A DNA stretch of 64,000 nucleotides from Proteobacteria bacterium 005FR1 (GTDB lineage: Bacteria > Pseudomonadota > Gammaproteobacteria > Pseudomonadales > Cellvibrionaceae): the NCBI GenBank assembly GCA_026192395.1, contig WACF01000002.1, positions 124,001 through 188,000 on the forward strand, in the 5' to 3' direction. The notes beneath the pieces were generated by a model. That model saw nothing but the letters and a program-made list of their open reading frames with translations, did no database searches and was not told the DNA's origin. Of the stretch, positions 20,582-28,709 are shown piece after piece. Within the stretch, counting starts at the first letter, position 1, and the number at the start of each line of letters is the position of its first letter. Made by a program: the position numbers and the translations under genes.

Positions 20582-21526
20582 TCATTGTGGTGGGTAGACA
20601 AGTTCGAATTCCTTCAGCTGCTCCTTGCGCAGACGAAGCCCAAGGTGCTCCGCAGTACGCAGGTTTATGGCCTTGTGAACCGCCGATAAAAACAAGGTGC
20701 CGGTTACGGTTTTGTGCTGTTTCATCTCCTTTAACATGAGGGCGAGATCCCGCCCCAACTGTTCATTGTCCGGATACAGTGCGAAAAGCGCCCCCCGTCG
20801 CACATCGGCCAGATTGCTGGAAAAAACAATCTGATCGTGCTCCCAGGCGGCTTCGAGGATTTCCTGCAGAATTGACTTTTCTCGCGATGGACCGCCGAGC
20901 GGCAACCAGAGGGCGGCGGTGTCGCTCTTCATCTGGTCTTGAATCGTGCGATACCCCTCCGCCGCTTCGCGCAGATTCGCCACCGGATGGCTGTGCAGTG
21001 TGAGGCCCAGGTCCCGGGCGGCCGTTTGCGCACGCGAAATCACCCAGCCGTTGTAGTCCTCTTCGAAAACCACATGGATGTCGCGAACGGCGGGGCGAAT
21101 CGCGACCAGCCCTTCGAACAGCAGCTGCGGGGAAGGATTCAGAGTGATACCCGCCAGCGATTCACCGCCTGGCTTGAGAATGGTTCCTCCCACTACCACC
21201 GGCATTTGGGAGTTTGCCGGAACATGGGCAAGGCACTCATTGCCAAGCGCGACCAACGCGGTTATTTCGTTTTTATCCAGCCACTGCTGAACGGCCGCCG
21301 GCGAGGTATGGGAAGAGATGACGAAATGCTGCGCGTCGTTTTGAAACTCGGCTTTCACTCCGTCGATGATGTTGCGGTATACCTGCCAGTAGGGTCCACG
21401 CACCTCCGGAACCAGGATGCCGACCCCCTCGGCCCTCGTCAGGAGCGGGCATAGGCATACGACTGCGCACAACGACAGGCGCAGGATGGCGGCAATGCGG
21501 ATCCGCATGAAAGAGGGCTGACTCAT
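20582..21526 (-). CDS. ABC-type substrate-binding protein of the ABC_sub_bind family (no transporter partners)
   Basis: The protein has 314 residues with a signal peptide (LSLCAVVCLCPLLTRA, cleavage near residue 32). The body is a two-lobe periplasmic binding fold: GVGILVPEVRGPYWQVYRN at the start, VVVGGTILKPGGESLAGIT in the middle and FSSNLADVRRGALFALYPD near the end, typical of the ABC_sub_bind (TrpX-like) family. No permease or ATPase gene is near. It is probably co-transcribed with the giant sensor kinase downstream, suggesting a ligand-presenting rather than a transport role. An in-frame ATG six codons inside is an alternative start. The ligand is unknown. Confidence 0.82.
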   Translation of the reverse strand: MSQPSFMRIRIAAILRLSLCAVVCLCPLLTRAEGVGILVPEVRGPYWQVYRNIIDGVKAEFQNDAQHFVISSHTSPAAVQQWLDKNEITALVALGNECLAHVPANSQMPVVVGGTILKPGGESLAGITLNPSPQLLFEGLVAIRPAVRDIHVVFEEDYNGWVISRAQTAARDLGLTLHSHPVANLREAAEGYRTIQDQMKSDTAALWLPLGGPSREKSILQEILEAAWEHDQIVFSSNLADVRRGALFALYPDNEQLGRDLALMLKEMKQHKTVTGTLFLSAVHKAINLRTAEHLGLRLRKEQLKEFELVYPPQ

Positions 21527-21813
21527 ATCTCAATACTAGACCAAAAAGCCGCGTGCAATCGGGAATGTGAAGTGCCTCAAACATAGATCAATCCCTTGAC
21601 TCCTGCCGGCTAAACCTTTGCGAAGCGACTAATTCAGAATCGCTATTCTTTTTTGGGCATGTGTTCAAAAAACGTATATCGATCAGTTGGTGCTTGCCTT
21701 ATTCCGCGCCTACACTTCATCAAGACTTCTTATGCCCGGTCAGCACACACTGCAATGATGTACCCAAGCGCACAACTATGCTCAAAAACAATGGCGAGGG
21801 TTGGCGATCACGC

Positions 21814-24003
21814 ATGAGAGCGCCAACTCCACTTGCAAAGATTCACATTTTCCGGCAGTCAGCTTTCGCACTGGCTTGGGCCTGCAGTCTGGCCGGCGCC
21901 GTCGCCAGCCCGATTGCCCACGCTCAGGAGCGGGATAATCCGCTGGCACTGCTCTACGGCGATGAGGAAACCGTCAGTATCGCCACGGGCACTCAAAAAC
22001 CGCTGCGACATGCGCCTTCTGTGGCGACCGTCATTACGGCGGAAGACATCCGAAGAATGGGAGCGCTGACGCTGGAAGAAGTGCTGACCGCCGTGCCCGG
22101 CGTTCACGTCTCCCTTTCAAGCCGCTACAGTTCTCTTATCTCGATCCGTGGCATACACACCCGATTGAATCCTCAGGTTCTGATGCTGATCGATGGGTAC
22201 CCCATCTCGGAGCTGTTCACGGGATCCCGGGCGCCGACCTTCAGAATGCCCTTAAAGAACGTGGAGAGAGTTGAAGTAATCCGTGGTCCGGGATCGGCCG
22301 TTTACGGTGCCGATGCGTTTGCAGGTGTGATCAATATCATTACAAAAAGCCCGGCGAATATGGCTGCTTTCGAAGCCGGCGCAGTCGGGGGGTCGTTCGA
22401 CACACATGGCGGATGGATTCAAGCTTCAGGGGAATGGCTGGGCTGGACCATGGGGCTCAGCATTGAAGAGCTTGAGTCCGAGGGCGACCGTGATCGGGTA
22501 ATCACGGCTGATCTCCAAAGCACGCTCGATGCAGTTCTGGGAACGGGTGCATCGAAAGCCCCAGGCCCGGCTTCGACTCACTACGATATCACCAGTGCGC
22601 AGCTTACGGCGGCACGCCCGCATTGGGAGCTGTCCCTAAATCGCTGGACGCAGAAGCGCGGGGGTATCGGCGCCGGGGTTGCAGAGGCCCTGGACCCCGA
22701 CGGCTATCAGGATGTTCAGCAGGATCTCCTTCGAATAGGGTTCGACAGCGAAAGCCGACTCGATCACTGGCGTTTTATGGCCAATTACAACGCGTTTCGC
22801 CTTGAGCAGCAGAGTCACTACACCATTTTTCCGCAAGAAGCTGTACTGCCGATCGGGAGTGACGGCAACCTTGACTTCAATCTTTCGTCCGGGCCATCTT
22901 TGGTGCAGTTCCCCCACGGGCTCAGGGCCGAACCTGGCGGGATCGACCGGAGCACGGCTCTCGAATTCGCGGCTTTCTACGACGGATTCGCTTCGCACCG
23001 ACTGCGTATTGCCACCGGATACAAGAGCCAGGACCTGAACACCTTCGAGTCGAAAAACTTCGGACCGGGGGTTATCGACGGTACCCAGCCCGTGGCAGGC
23101 GGAGCGCTCGTCGATGTGAGTAATACCGAATTCATCTACATGCAGGATGAAAGTCGCCACCTGAAATTTGTCTCGCTGCAGGATGAATGGCTTTTTTACA
23201 AAGACTGGGAGCTCACAGCGGGCGTTCGGCTCGACGACTATTCTGATTTTAGCTCGACGATCAATCCTCGCTTGGCCCTTGTTTGGCACACCAGCTATCA
23301 GCTGACTTCAAAGCTGCTCTACGGCCATGCGTTTCGCGCGCCTTCTTTTTCTGAGCAGTTCTCTATCAACAATCCGGTAACTGTGGGCAATCCCGAAGTC
23401 GACCCCGAAGAGATCGACACGGTTGAATTGGTATTCGACTACAGGCCCTCCTACGATTTCGACAGCAAGCTGTCTCTGTTTCATTATCTGATCGAAGGGC
23501 TGATCGACTACGTTGATGCTGACGATTTACCAGGTGGAAGTAGCTTGGCGCAAAATGTCCACGATCAGGAAGGTTATGGGCTCGAACTTGAAACGAGTTG
23601 GCGGATCACCGACCGTTTTTCCCTGAAAGGCAGTTACTCTCTCCAGCAGTCCGAAAATCTATCAAACGGGCACAGCGTTCCAGACGCTCCACAGCGACTT
23701 GCGTACCTCGACGCAAGCTGGCGAATGACGCCGTATCTGTTCTTGTCGAGCCAAGTGCGCCATGTGGGAGAGCGCTCACGTGCGGCGTTTGATTCGAGAG
23801 AAGAGGTGGGCGACTACACGCTACTTGACGTGGCCGTCCGCAGTGAAAATCTGTTCCAATTTGCCGACTTCGTGCTTTCGGTCGACAATCTTCTCGGAAA
23901 GGACGCCAGAGAGCCGAGTGTAGGACCCGGTCCCAGCATCCCGCATGATCATCCGCTGGAAAGTCGACGCATATTGCTTGAAGCGGTCTTCCGCATCCAT
24001 TGA
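21814..24003 (+). CDS. TonB-dependent outer membrane receptor
   Basis: The protein has 729 residues from ATG 21814. The frame runs up to 21661, and ATG 21778 is a second candidate; 21814 is preferred because it places a normal signal peptide (FRQSAFALAWACSLAGAV, cleavage near AHA) at the N-terminus. ETVSIATGT just after is a TonB-box/linker type seen in this receptor class. The plug domain shows SVATVITAEDIRRMGA, ISIRGIHTR and VERVEVIRGPGSAVYGADAF. The rest is a 22-strand barrel closing on a terminal phenylalanine-containing strand (VFRIH). It is divergent from the binding-protein/sensor pair, 287 bases from it by this start. Substrate unknown; siderophore-like, vitamin-like or oligosaccharide substrates are all possible. 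Confidence 0.93.
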   Translation: MRAPTPLAKIHIFRQSAFALAWACSLAGAVASPIAHAQERDNPLALLYGDEETVSIATGTQKPLRHAPSVATVITAEDIRRMGALTLEEVLTAVPGVHVSLSSRYSSLISIRGIHTRLNPQVLMLIDGYPISELFTGSRAPTFRMPLKNVERVEVIRGPGSAVYGADAFAGVINIITKSPANMAAFEAGAVGGSFDTHGGWIQASGEWLGWTMGLSIEELESEGDRDRVITADLQSTLDAVLGTGASKAPGPASTHYDITSAQLTAARPHWELSLNRWTQKRGGIGAGVAEALDPDGYQDVQQDLLRIGFDSESRLDHWRFMANYNAFRLEQQSHYTIFPQEAVLPIGSDGNLDFNLSSGPSLVQFPHGLRAEPGGIDRSTALEFAAFYDGFASHRLRIATGYKSQDLNTFESKNFGPGVIDGTQPVAGGALVDVSNTEFIYMQDESRHLKFVSLQDEWLFYKDWELTAGVRLDDYSDFSSTINPRLALVWHTSYQLTSKLLYGHAFRAPSFSEQFSINNPVTVGNPEVDPEEIDTVELVFDYRPSYDFDSKLSLFHYLIEGLIDYVDADDLPGGSSLAQNVHDQEGYGLELETSWRITDRFSLKGSYSLQQSENLSNGHSVPDAPQRLAYLDASWRMTPYLFLSSQVRHVGERSRAAFDSREEVGDYTLLDVAVRSENLFQFADFVLSVDNLLGKDAREPSVGPGPSIPHDHPLESRRILLEAVFRIH

Positions 24004-24036
24004 GCCTTGCTCTTCGACGAGCAGGCTCGATTTTTT
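24002..24036 (+). terminator. Intrinsic terminator overlapping the receptor stop codon
   Basis: GAGCCTTGCTC (24002-24012) pairs with GAGCAGGCTC (24019-24028) with one bulged T and a 6-base loop, followed by GA and six T residues. It begins inside the TGA stop of the TonB receptor. It should limit read-through into the citrate-synthase-like pair that starts 33 bases later. Confidence 0.75.
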
Positions 24037-24068
24037 CCTCTTCTCTTTTGACCCGTTCAGGAGCCTCG

Positions 24069-24923
24069 ATGTCTGACTTGGAGCCGCTTCCGGCATCTCG
24101 CAAGTTCACCGTTTCCCGCCGGCCCGAAAAATTCGCGGATCGAATCACGACGCGTATATGGTTGGAAGAACCCTCTTCAGAGAACCCGTATGTTGCCAAG
24201 GCGAGCTATTGCCACGGATACAACATCCTTGAGCTCGCTTCAAAGCGAAGCTTCAGCGATGTTATCTATTTGCTGTTCCGTGGAGAGCTGCCAAACGAGC
24301 ACGAAGCAGAGTTATTCGCAAGTCTTATGGTGTCATTTATCAATCCGGGTCCGCGCCATGCTGCCACCAGAGCCGCGATGAACGCCGGCGTCGGCAAAAC
24401 CGACCCGTCCAACATTCTGCCGGTTGCGCTAAGCATATTCGGTGGCGAGCACTTGGGCTCAGGCGAGGTGGAGCCAGCTTTGCGGTGGCTTCGAAAGAAT
24501 CTGAAAAAGTCGCCGCAAGACCTTGCGCGAGAGCTACTACACACAGTCGGTTCGTCGGACCGCGAGGGGGATTTCCATGTGGCTCCCGGTTTCGGGTCAT
24601 TCTACGGGAGCATCGATGAGATGAGCTCAGCGATCGCTGAACAACTCTTGCGCCTGCCTGCGGCCGGGCCGGTGATGAAATGGGCTGCGGAGTTCAGCAA
24701 GATCCTGAATACGGCGCAAATGGGCTGGCTCAGTACAGGAGTCGTAGCGGCGACCTTGGCGGACCTCGGATTCCAACCGAGGGTCGCACCCGGCATTTTT
24801 CAGATCATGAGCGCGCCCGGGCTGTTTGCGCATGGTATCGAACTGGCGAGCAAACCGCTGACCGCGATGCCCTTCCCCGGTGCAGCGACTACATCATCGA
24901 GGAGCAGACGAAATGAAGGATAA
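24069..24923 (+). CDS. Citrate-synthase-like protein 1 (probable 3' frameshift)
   Basis: The protein has 284 residues as read, with an AGGAG ribosome binding site before ATG 24069; it is about two thirds of a normal citrate synthase and near the size of citryl-CoA lyases. YCHGYNILELASKRSFSDVIYLL and NPGPRHAATRAAM match the small-citrate-synthase pattern. H128 in FGGEHLG aligns by eye with the first active-site histidine (GPLHGG). The second motif, normally GFGHRVY, reads GFGSFYG (174-180), so its histidine is replaced by serine, and the N-x-D-F-Y-S aspartate motif reads NTAQMGWLS. The last 13 residues are serine/arginine-rich and atypical; adding one base at the CCCC run 24875-24878 would instead give an ending RCSDYIIEEQTK that stops at 24916, overlapping the next ATG as ATGA. 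Function unknown. Confidence 0.78.
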   Translation: MSDLEPLPASRKFTVSRRPEKFADRITTRIWLEEPSSENPYVAKASYCHGYNILELASKRSFSDVIYLLFRGELPNEHEAELFASLMVSFINPGPRHAATRAAMNAGVGKTDPSNILPVALSIFGGEHLGSGEVEPALRWLRKNLKKSPQDLARELLHTVGSSDREGDFHVAPGFGSFYGSIDEMSSAIAEQLLRLPAAGPVMKWAAEFSKILNTAQMGWLSTGVVAATLADLGFQPRVAPGIFQIMSAPGLFAHGIELASKPLTAMPFPGAATTSSRSRRNEG

Positions 24924-25740
24924 AAAATCCGCTGTGAGCACCTCGATTTGGGACCACAATCGCGGGGTGGTCAGAAGTAACATCGGAGGTTGGGTCATCG
25001 GCAAGGGCGTCGTCAACCGTGGCTACGAAATGATGGAAGACTTCGTCGGCAAGCTTTCCTACATGCAGGTTGTGATATTCAACGCAACTGGTCGCATGCC
25101 GGAGAGAAGGCTGGCGGATTTTTTCGAGGCCGTCCACATCTGTCTGAGCTGGCCTGATCCAAGAATCTGGTGCAACAATATCGGCGCTCTGGGTGGTACA
25201 TCAAGAGCTTCCGCCTTGGCCTCGACGCTTGCCGGTACCCTGGCGACGGACGCGCGCTCTTACGGAATCAGACCCTTGCTCGAAGGCTTGGCCTTTATCC
25301 AGGATGCGCTCAGGCAGTACAAAGAAGGAATGTCGGTAGAGGATATCGTGCGCAAGGAGGCTGCGCGACATGGTGGCAAGCCATCGATGATGGGTTACGC
25401 AAGGCCGATTGCAAAAGGCGACGAGCGGGTGCCAGCGCTGGAGCGGGTAAGAGAGGAAAAAGGCTTCCCCGTTGGCGAACATCTCGCACTGGCCTTCGCC
25501 ATAAATGATCACATAGCGCAGGTCTACTCCGAAAGCATCAACGTCAATGGTTACGTTTCAGCATTCTGGTCCGATCAGGGCTACACGCCCGAAGAGGCCT
25601 ACCGGATCATGGCTGTTGGCGTATCCAGCGGCGTCACGGCTTGCTACCTGGACACGAGAGGAAAACCGGCCGGTACCTTCCTGCCGATGCGTTGTGAAGA
25701 CATCGATTACCAAGGCGTGCCGCCCAGGGAGCTTCCGTAG
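24913..25740 (+). CDS. Citrate-synthase-like protein 2
   Basis: The protein has 275 residues with GAGGAG before ATG 24913. It shares the short citrate-synthase architecture with the preceding gene but little direct identity. The helix region WCNNIGALGGTSRASALASTLAG aligns with the central helices. The position of the first active-site histidine reads SYGIRPLLEG; the second motif reads GYARPIAKGDERV (161-173), keeping the basic residue and the acid-R pair but not the histidine; the aspartate motif reads NVNGYVSAF (210-218). The C-terminal RCEDIDYQG (260-268) matches the conserved R-x-x-D-Y-x-G end of the family. Together with protein 1 it may form a mixed oligomer in which each chain supplies part of the active site. 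It converges on an SDR gene 25 bases away. Confidence 0.8.
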   Translation: MKDKKSAVSTSIWDHNRGVVRSNIGGWVIGKGVVNRGYEMMEDFVGKLSYMQVVIFNATGRMPERRLADFFEAVHICLSWPDPRIWCNNIGALGGTSRASALASTLAGTLATDARSYGIRPLLEGLAFIQDALRQYKEGMSVEDIVRKEAARHGGKPSMMGYARPIAKGDERVPALERVREEKGFPVGEHLALAFAINDHIAQVYSESINVNGYVSAFWSDQGYTPEEAYRIMAVGVSSGVTACYLDTRGKPAGTFLPMRCEDIDYQGVPPRELP

Positions 25741-25765
25741 CATCTTCGCGCCCGGCACGCTGCGC

Positions 25766-26491
25766 TTAGCAGGCATTCACTCCACCGTCCACTTTCCAAA
25801 TCGCGCCGGTGACATAGCTTGACTTTGCCAGTGCAAGAATTACCTCGGCAACTTCGCGCGGCTGGCCGAAGCGCTTCATGGGAATCGCGTTGCTCTGTTC
25901 TTGGATGAGGGCCGGTTTGAGCTCGTCGGGAATGCCCAGCTTATCCACCATGGGCGTTTCGATTGCACCCGGTGAAACCGCATTGACGCGAATTCCGCGA
26001 GGTGCGAGCTCTAAGGCCAGACTCCGAACCATTGCATCGACGGCGCCTTTGGTAGCGGCGTAGAGGCTCGCATGCGGTTTGCCATTTTCCACAATGATCG
26101 AGGAAACATTCACGACGCTGCCGCTGCGCTGTTCGAGGCTGCCGAGCAATGCCTGCGTCAGCAGCATGGGGCCGCGCACATTGACCTGAAAGCAGTGATC
26201 AATTATCGCTGCGGTATGGGCTTCCATCGGCATGAACTGCGCAATTCCCGCATTGTTTACCAACAGGTCGAGGCCATGGGGAAAACCGGCAGCAAGGCGC
26301 TCCAGATGTTCCGGGTTCGCCATCTCGGCGACTGCATGATCGACTCCCAGCTGCGCGGCAGCCTCAAGCAATGCGGCTTCGCTACGACCGGAGATCGTTA
26401 CTAAGTACCCATGTTTTTTCAGTAGTGCGGCGGTGGCAAAGCCGATTCCGGAGTTGCCGCCGGTTACCAGAGCAGTTTTTTGCTGTGTCAC
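25766..26491 (-). CDS. Short-chain dehydrogenase/reductase
   Basis: The protein has 241 residues, a classical SDR. TGGNSGIG (nucleotide binding), NNAG, the catalytic serine in NVSSI and the tyrosine/lysine pair in YAATK are intact, and GAIETPMV follows. It would interconvert an alcohol and a ketone with NAD(P). The start is GTG 26491 overlapping the stop of the TPP-enzyme gene as GTGA, so the two proteins are translationally coupled and probably act on the same compound. The substrate is unknown; a keto product of the TPP enzyme is a reasonable guess. Confidence 0.92.
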   Translation of the reverse strand: MTQQKTALVTGGNSGIGFATAALLKKHGYLVTISGRSEAALLEAAAQLGVDHAVAEMANPEHLERLAAGFPHGLDLLVNNAGIAQFMPMEAHTAAIIDHCFQVNVRGPMLLTQALLGSLEQRSGSVVNVSSIIVENGKPHASLYAATKGAVDAMVRSLALELAPRGIRVNAVSPGAIETPMVDKLGIPDELKPALIQEQSNAIPMKRFGQPREVAEVILALAKSSYVTGAIWKVDGGVNAC

Positions 26492-28305
26492 TTTTCTGTT
26501 TCTCCGATGCTGCCGGCAGCCTTCGATACAGCGATTTCCTTAAGAACATCCGTACGCTTCGTAATCGGCGGTACCGCTTCCGGGTCTATGACAACGTCGA
26601 GCAGCATGGGGCCGTCCAGATTGCGAATATCAAAGGCCTTCAGTTGTTCAAAATCTTTTGCCGCCTCGATGCGCATTCCCTTGGCTCCCATCGCTCGCGC
26701 CATTGCCGCGAAGTCCACGCGCGGAATCTCCCAGGCGATCCGCTCGGCGCCGGTCAGGCGTTGGCCATGCTTGACCATCCCGAGCGCATTGTCATTGAGC
26801 ACGATGTAAATCAGCGGCAGCTTGTGCTCGATGGCCACGGTAATTTCCTGGCCACTCATCAGCATGCTGCCGTCGCCGGTAATGCAGACCACTGGCTGGT
26901 TCTTCAATGCCAGGGCGGCGCCGACCGCGTTGCCGATGGCCCAGCCCATGGAGGCGAATTCGATCCAGGTTTTAAAGAGAGTGCTGCCGAAATTTCGCGA
27001 GCCGCGCATGCGCTGATCATGGGGGTGAAGATAATGGATCGCCCAGGCGAAGCTGTTGCCCGGCTCGGCGATGTAGCGCGTGTTGCGTGGAAAATAGTTT
27101 GGCAACTCGCGCATTACCCGTGCCGGATGGATGGGAGACGTATCGGATTGAAAACCGGCTGGGTCGTCGATGGTGAAGGACCATTGTTCGCGCGGCTTCG
27201 CGCTAACTTCCGGGAAGGTTTCCACCGATTCACAAGACAATAGTTGGAGCAGGGTCTCGAAGGTGCCGGCGATGCTGCCGCGCACGTGCATGTTCGCCAT
27301 CGGCGTCATGGCGAAGTTATGTTCTTCCTGATCGATGTGAATCAGGCGTTGGTTCATCAGGGTGCTGGAATCCCAAGCGTTGGTGGCCCATTCGCTGAGG
27401 GCGGCGCCGACGCAGACGATGGTATCCACTTCTGGATCGCGTAGACTTTGCACGGCGCTCTGGTGACCGGCGAAGCCGATGACACCTTTGTACAAGGGAT
27501 GATAGGGGCTGACCAGCCCCTTGCCTTGCGGGGTGGTGATGATGTCCGCCTGCAGCAGTTGCGCGGCTAGGATCACATCGCTGATCGCGTGGCGACTGCC
27601 TTCGCCGAGTACGAAAATCGTTTTATTGGCGGCATTCAGACGTTCGACGAGCTTGGCCACAGTGCCGGAGTCCACGGAGGACAACGCGGGCAGGAGCGCT
27701 TTGATATCGTACTGAGGCGTGCCGGTGGGATGAGGCGCGTTCATCACGTCGATGGGCACACTGAGGTGAACGGGACCGGGGTTGGGGCCAAGCGCATTCA
27801 TCAGTGCGGTAACCAGTTTCAGTTCGAACTGGCCGGGGTGTAATACCAGCGTATTGAAGCGGGTACAGGGTTCGAGCATGGCGAGCGTGTTGATGCCGGT
27901 GCAGGAAGATTCCTGGAAGGCCTGCTTGCCGAAGGAGTTCAGAGCCGTTTGCCCGGTGATCACCAGCATGGGAATGTGGTTGGCGTAGGCCGAGGCCACG
28001 CCGGTGACAATGTTGGTGGTGCCCGGTCCGGTGGTGGCGCAGCACACGCCCAGCTTGCCCGTCTGGCAGTAGTAGCCGTCGGCCATGAAGGCGCCGCCGG
28101 TTTCATGACGAACCGTAATCGGTCGCGGGCCGCTACCGCATCGTTCACTGCGCGCAAGTGCGTTGTAGAGAGGCTCGATGGCACCCCCGGGGATGCCGAA
28201 AACGTATTCGACTTGGAGCTCCCGCAGGTAGCTGATCAGGAGGTCGGCCATGATCGGCTGGTTTGCGGGATTTTGCCCGACGATGGGCAGGGTTTCCGGG
28301 TTCAT
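26488..28305 (-). CDS. Acetolactate-synthase-like thiamine-diphosphate enzyme
   Basis: The protein has 605 residues with the three-domain layout of the ThDP family: an N-terminal pyrimidine-binding domain with the cofactor-activating glutamate E68 (RHETGGAFMADG) and CATTGPGTTN, a central domain, and a C-terminal domain with the GDG...NDN cofactor motif (GDGSMLMSGQE and LNDNALGMVKHGQ). Acetolactate synthases, carboligases and decarboxylases share this build. No regulatory subunit gene (ilvH/ilvN) is adjacent, and the partner is an SDR, so a role in branched-chain amino acid synthesis is unlikely. A carboligase making an alpha-hydroxyketone that the SDR then reduces is inference. Confidence 0.87.
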   Translation of the reverse strand: MNPETLPIVGQNPANQPIMADLLISYLRELQVEYVFGIPGGAIEPLYNALARSERCGSGPRPITVRHETGGAFMADGYYCQTGKLGVCCATTGPGTTNIVTGVASAYANHIPMLVITGQTALNSFGKQAFQESSCTGINTLAMLEPCTRFNTLVLHPGQFELKLVTALMNALGPNPGPVHLSVPIDVMNAPHPTGTPQYDIKALLPALSSVDSGTVAKLVERLNAANKTIFVLGEGSRHAISDVILAAQLLQADIITTPQGKGLVSPYHPLYKGVIGFAGHQSAVQSLRDPEVDTIVCVGAALSEWATNAWDSSTLMNQRLIHIDQEEHNFAMTPMANMHVRGSIAGTFETLLQLLSCESVETFPEVSAKPREQWSFTIDDPAGFQSDTSPIHPARVMRELPNYFPRNTRYIAEPGNSFAWAIHYLHPHDQRMRGSRNFGSTLFKTWIEFASMGWAIGNAVGAALALKNQPVVCITGDGSMLMSGQEITVAIEHKLPLIYIVLNDNALGMVKHGQRLTGAERIAWEIPRVDFAAMARAMGAKGMRIEAAKDFEQLKAFDIRNLDGPMLLDVVIDPEAVPPITKRTDVLKEIAVSKAAGSIGETEK

Positions 28306-28546
28306 CGGCTACTCCATGATGCCAATAATAAACAGCAGCAAGGCTGTGGGGAATGCCGAGACGCTGTGAGAAGGATCTGCAATGGAGGCAGGTGTCGCTG
28401 AGTCGCCCTTACGCTTGGTCGCGAACTGCCAACCATCGCCCTTGCGCAACGCACAGTCAGCAATGTTGGGGGGCTTCTGAACAACTGTGATGGCTCTCTG
28501 GCTTACAGCACAACTCGTTATTCAGAGGCTCCCTGGTGTCAAACGC

Positions 28547-28575
28547 TTGACGGCGTGACAACTTAAAAATAGCCT
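28547..28575 (+). promoter_or_regulatory. Possible promoter for the PAS hybrid kinase (intergenic 28306-28709)
   Basis: The 404-base gap between the divergent TPP-enzyme and kinase genes contains no credible gene. TTGACG (28547-28552) and TAGCCT (28570-28575) stand 17 bases apart; the -35 is good and the -10 poor. Further downstream GTCTC-AACCG-GAGAC could form a small hairpin in the leader. Only weak support. Confidence 0.3.
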
Positions 28576-28709
28576 ACCGCCTGCCAAGGGCAAAATAACG
28601 AATTGAGATAGCCAGCTGAACCAGCGAGGGCGACGCAGTCACAGTGCCGGCCTGGTAGGAGTCTCAACCGGAGACATTCGGTAGGAACAAGTCACCCAAA
28701 GGATGGTGG

